Positions 5,229 through 6,289 of a stretch of 6,289 nt of DNA are shown piece after piece. Made by a program: the position numbers and the translations under genes. Numbering within the stretch: position 1 is the stretch's first letter; the number at the start of each line of letters is the position of its first letter. The DNA is taken from NCBI GenBank assembly GCA_903830015.1, contig CAIKSH010000046.1, positions 1 through 6,289 of the forward strand, written 5' to 3'. The notes beneath the pieces were generated by a model, which was not told where the DNA came from, did not search any database, and was given only the letters and a program-made list of their open reading frames with translations. Source of the stretch: an uncultured Solirubrobacterales bacterium (GTDB taxonomy: Bacteria > Actinomycetota > Thermoleophilia > Solirubrobacterales > Solirubrobacteraceae).

Positions 5229-5603
5229 CTAGTCGAGCAGGGTGTTCGCGAGCAGCAGGACGCCGTTGAGCGTCGCGATCGCCGCCACGGCGGCGGTCAC
5301 CTGACGGGCCCTGGAAGGGATCCGGTCTCCGGCCATGAGGGTCGCGGCGAGGTCGACCGCGTCGCAGGCCACTCCCAGGGCCAGGAGGGTCCGGTAGCCG
5401 CTGCCGCGGGCCTGGGCGGCCACCGTTGCCGTGCCGAGAGCCAGGTCGCGAACGCCGAAGGCGCGGCCCATGACCCCGCCGTCGGCACCAGCGGTGCCCG
5501 GGCCAACCCACCGCTCTCCGGCCCGCTCCGGGTCGGCTACGAAGGCGGCGCCGATGGCGATGCGACCGGCCTGGAAGATGGGGTTGGGGACCGCCGGAAC
5601 CAT
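5229..5603 (-). CDS. Small integral membrane protein with GRAFGVRDL motif
   Basis: 124 aa from ATG 5601-5603. Hydrophobic segments lie near 8-23, 45-63, 71-91 and 102-122, suggesting three or four membrane helices. The most notable motif is MGRAFGVRDLALG (45-57), followed by ACDAVDLAATLMAGDR (79-94); paired charged residues beside helices recall small DUF-type membrane families, but I cannot name one with confidence. I chose this start because TAGGCT, a TANNNT hexamer, lies 7 nt upstream in the leaderless arrangement; an alternative GTG at 5636 would add 11 residues (VPDPAGRLAD and similar) and has no ribosome binding site. It faces the secreted repeat gene tail to tail with 20 bp between, and tRNA-Glu lies upstream on the same strand, 40 bp away. 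Function unknown. Confidence 0.8.
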   Translation of the reverse strand: MVPAVPNPIFQAGRIAIGAAFVADPERAGERWVGPGTAGADGGVMGRAFGVRDLALGTATVAAQARGSGYRTLLALGVACDAVDLAATLMAGDRIPSRARQVTAAVAAIATLNGVLLLANTLLD

Positions 5604-5610
5604 GTCGGCC

Positions 5611-5616
5611 AGCCTA
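5611..5616 (-). promoter_or_regulatory. Candidate -10 box, leaderless membrane-protein gene
   Basis: TAGGCT on the minus strand ends 7 nt before the ATG at 5603, matching the spacing seen at 2021. It lies between tRNA-Glu and the gene, so the gene need not depend on tRNA read-through. Confidence 0.45.
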
Positions 5617-5643
5617 CCGGCCGGGTCCGGAACCACCGCGAAG

Positions 5644-5715
5644 TACCCCCAAGGGGAATCGAACCCCTGCTACCAGGTTGAAAACCTGGCGTGCTAACCG
5701 CTACACCATGGGGGC
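5644..5715 (-). tRNA. tRNA-Glu (anticodon UUC)
   Basis: A 72-nt cloverleaf on the minus strand. The acceptor stem is GCCCCCA with TGGGGGT (a G-U pair at position 1-72) and discriminator A at 5644. The D-arm is GTG...CAC around TAGCGGTTAG. The anticodon stem CCAGG/CCTGG encloses loop TTTTCAA with anticodon TTC (5680-5682), which reads Glu codons. The T-arm is AGGGG-TTCGATT-CCCCT. CCA is not encoded. All stems are fully paired apart from the wobble, so it should be functional. Confidence 0.97.
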
Positions 5716-5716
5716 C

Positions 5717-5968
5717 ATGGGAAAGAAAAGTCTAGAAGCGAAGGGCGTATCGGCTCCTGCCGCCTCGGCCGCGCTCGGCTCGATGGGCGCCGGCGCGATC
5801 GGCGCGCTGGCCATCGGGGCCGTCGCCTTCGGCGCCCTCGCGATCGGCGCGCTCTCCGTCGGCCGGCTGGCCATCGGCCGCGGGAAGATCCGGAGGCTGG
5901 AGATCGAGGAGCTCCACGTCCAGCGCCTCACCGTCGACGAGCTCAGCACGCCCGACCGAAAACCCTGA
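5717..5968 (+). CDS. 83-aa pentad-repeat protein, hydrophobic turning charged
   Basis: 83 aa from ATG 5717. After a basic, Ser/Ala-rich start (MGKKSLEAKG), residues 22-76 are eleven consecutive five-residue units of pattern x-[IVFM]-x-x-[LVG], for example AIGAL (27-31), SVGRL (47-51), KIRRL (57-61), EIEEL (62-66) and TVDEL (72-76). The period is unbroken while composition changes from Ala/Gly to Arg/Glu. This resembles pentapeptide-repeat proteins, which fold as a square right-handed beta-helix, though the usual A(D/N)Lxx consensus is absent; a hydrophobic membrane hairpin over 20-46 is an alternative. Function unknown. The start is only 2 nt from the 5' end of tRNA-Glu on the other strand, so its promoter must lie within that tRNA gene. 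No strong ribosome binding site is seen; in-frame ATGs at 5708 and 5678 lie antisense to the tRNA and are less likely. Confidence 0.7.
   Translation: MGKKSLEAKGVSAPAASAALGSMGAGAIGALAIGAVAFGALAIGALSVGRLAIGRGKIRRLEIEELHVQRLTVDELSTPDRKP
5729..5734 (-). promoter_or_regulatory. Candidate -10 box of tRNA-Glu
   Basis: TAGACT on the minus strand, 13 nt before the mature 5' end of tRNA-Glu, giving a leader of about 6 nt. It lies inside the coding region of the divergent pentad-repeat gene. No clear -35. Confidence 0.4.
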
Positions 5969-5989
5969 GCCCGCGCCCGCAGCGGCGCG

Positions 5990-5995
5990 TACAGT
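5990..5995 (+). promoter_or_regulatory. Candidate -10 box of tRNA-Lys
   Basis: TACAGT (TANNNT) ends 9 nt before tRNA-Lys and predicts a transcript start only a few bases before the mature 5' end. The -35 region is not recognisable. Confidence 0.5.
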
Positions 5996-6004
5996 TGGCT
6001 TCAC

Positions 6005-6077
6005 GCCGCCGTAGCTCAGCTGGTAGAGCAGCGGGCTTTTAACCCGAAGCGCGCAGGTTCGAGTCCTGCCGGCGGCA
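6005..6077 (+). tRNA. tRNA-Lys (anticodon UUU)
   Basis: A 73-nt cloverleaf. The acceptor stem GCCGCCG/CGGCGGC is perfect and the discriminator is A (6077). The D-arm is GCTC-AGCTGGTA-GAGC. The anticodon stem GCGGG/CCCGA, with one G-A mismatch at 27-43, holds loop CTTTTAA with anticodon TTT (6038-6040), reading Lys codons. The T-arm is GCAGG-TTCGAGT-CCTGC. CCA is not encoded. Confidence 0.97.
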
Positions 6078-6096
6078 TCGCCCACCTGTCATCGTC

Positions 6097-6114
6097 GCGG
6101 CGAAGGCATGCCGC
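6097..6114 (+). terminator. Weak hairpin after tRNA-Lys
   Basis: GCGGC and GCCGC flank an 8-nt loop 19 nt after the tRNA 3' end. A further G-T pair can extend the stem to 6 bp. It may end the tRNA transcript, but the stem is short and lacks a U-tract. Confidence 0.25.
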
Positions 6115-6116
6115 AC

Positions 6117-6152
6117 GCTGGAGGCAGACAGAGCCCCGCGATCATCTCCAGC
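6117..6152 (-). terminator. Possible hairpin after the right-edge gene
   Basis: GCTGGAG (6117-6123) pairs with CTCCAGC (6146-6152) across a 22-nt loop, starting 6 nt after the stop codon of the minus-strand right-edge gene. The long loop makes it a poor terminator; it is the only inverted repeat I see there. Confidence 0.2.
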
Positions 6153-6158
6153 TCCCGG

Positions 6159-6289
6159 CTAGCTGGTGAGCTCGAACTTCACGGTTCCCGGCTGGGAGAC
6201 CGAGCCGCTGGTCAGGCTGACCGAGCACTTGGCCGCCGTGCCGTTGCTGGAGTTCTGCACGTCGCAGACCGGGGTTACCTCCTTGGCAC
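6159..6289 (-). CDS. C-terminal end of a probably exported Cys-containing protein (partial)
   Basis: An open frame enters from the right edge and ends at TAG (6159-6161), giving the last 42 residues. Visible landmarks are KEVTPVCDVQNSS, GTAAKCSVSLTSG and the final QPGTVKFELTS. Two cysteines 13 residues apart, a high Ser/Thr/Asn/Val content and alternating hydrophobic residues suggest a beta-rich domain closed by a disulfide, typical of exported proteins. The polar-hydrophobic alternation and high G/C third positions support coding. The N-terminus lies outside the window, so signal peptide, length and family cannot be judged, and I do not recognise it. It is convergent with tRNA-Lys. Confidence 0.6.
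   Translation of the reverse strand, partial: AKEVTPVCDVQNSSNGTAAKCSVSLTSGSVSQPGTVKFELTS

Noticed and set aside
5104..5511. Arg/Gly/Pro-rich minus frame overlapping two genes
   Set aside because: Spans the 3' end of the secreted repeat gene and the membrane protein out of frame, with no motif.
5644..6077. tRNA-associated integration site or mobile element
   Set aside because: Neither tRNA 3' end is repeated elsewhere in the window and no integrase is present.
5732..6085. 117-codon minus frame across the pentad gene and tRNA-Lys
   Set aside because: It runs antisense through a tRNA and the pentad-repeat protein; its composition is a shadow.

Overview
This is a GC-rich, gene-dense chromosomal window that looks actinobacterial. 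The evidence is strong G/C at third codon positions, GTG starts next to ATG starts, several genes with a TANNNT-like -10 hexamer only 6-8 nt before the start codon (the leaderless layout common in Actinobacteria), GC hairpins without U-tracts, and tRNA genes with no encoded CCA. A Thermoleophilia/Solirubrobacterales-like source is my guess, not something the sequence proves. I see no mobile element, CRISPR array, phage gene or horizontally acquired block. It reads as an ordinary housekeeping/accessory chromosome segment with several uncharacterised small proteins. No gene-free stretch exceeds 300 bases; the longest is about 190 bp upstream of the helicase.

Layout. At 48-1615, minus strand, a hotdog-fold thioesterase and a zinc-dependent medium-chain alcohol dehydrogenase form a translationally coupled pair (GTGA overlap). 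A possible third gene begins at the left edge. Divergently, 1712-1960 encodes an 82-aa lipoprotein with an extreme Asp/Gln/Glu tail, followed by a perfect 32-bp palindrome. Next on the plus strand come a four-helix membrane protein (2021-2362) and an atypical SDR oxidoreductase (2362-3111) joined by a TGATG overlap. Three bases later the SDR meets, tail to tail, a DEAD-box RNA helicase (3115-4443, minus strand) with a basic Gly/Arg-rich tail.

The right third holds small genes. These are a 48-aa single-span membrane protein with a CC motif (4637-4783), a small secreted protein with three 22-residue thrombospondin type-3-like calcium-binding repeats (4882-5208), and a minus-strand membrane protein (5229-5603). 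They are followed by tRNA-Glu(UUC) on the minus strand, an 83-aa pentad-repeat protein that starts 2 nt from the tRNA-Glu 5' end on the other strand, tRNA-Lys(UUU) on the plus strand, and the C-terminal end of a probably exported Cys-containing protein running off the right edge.

I see no single multi-gene system here. The thioesterase/ADH pair suggests acyl or alcohol metabolism; the other genes look functionally independent. The best leads are the SDR lacking the usual Tyr/Lys catalytic pair, the pentad-repeat protein abutting tRNA-Glu, the acidic lipoprotein, the 48-aa CC membrane protein and the repeated leaderless promoter pattern.
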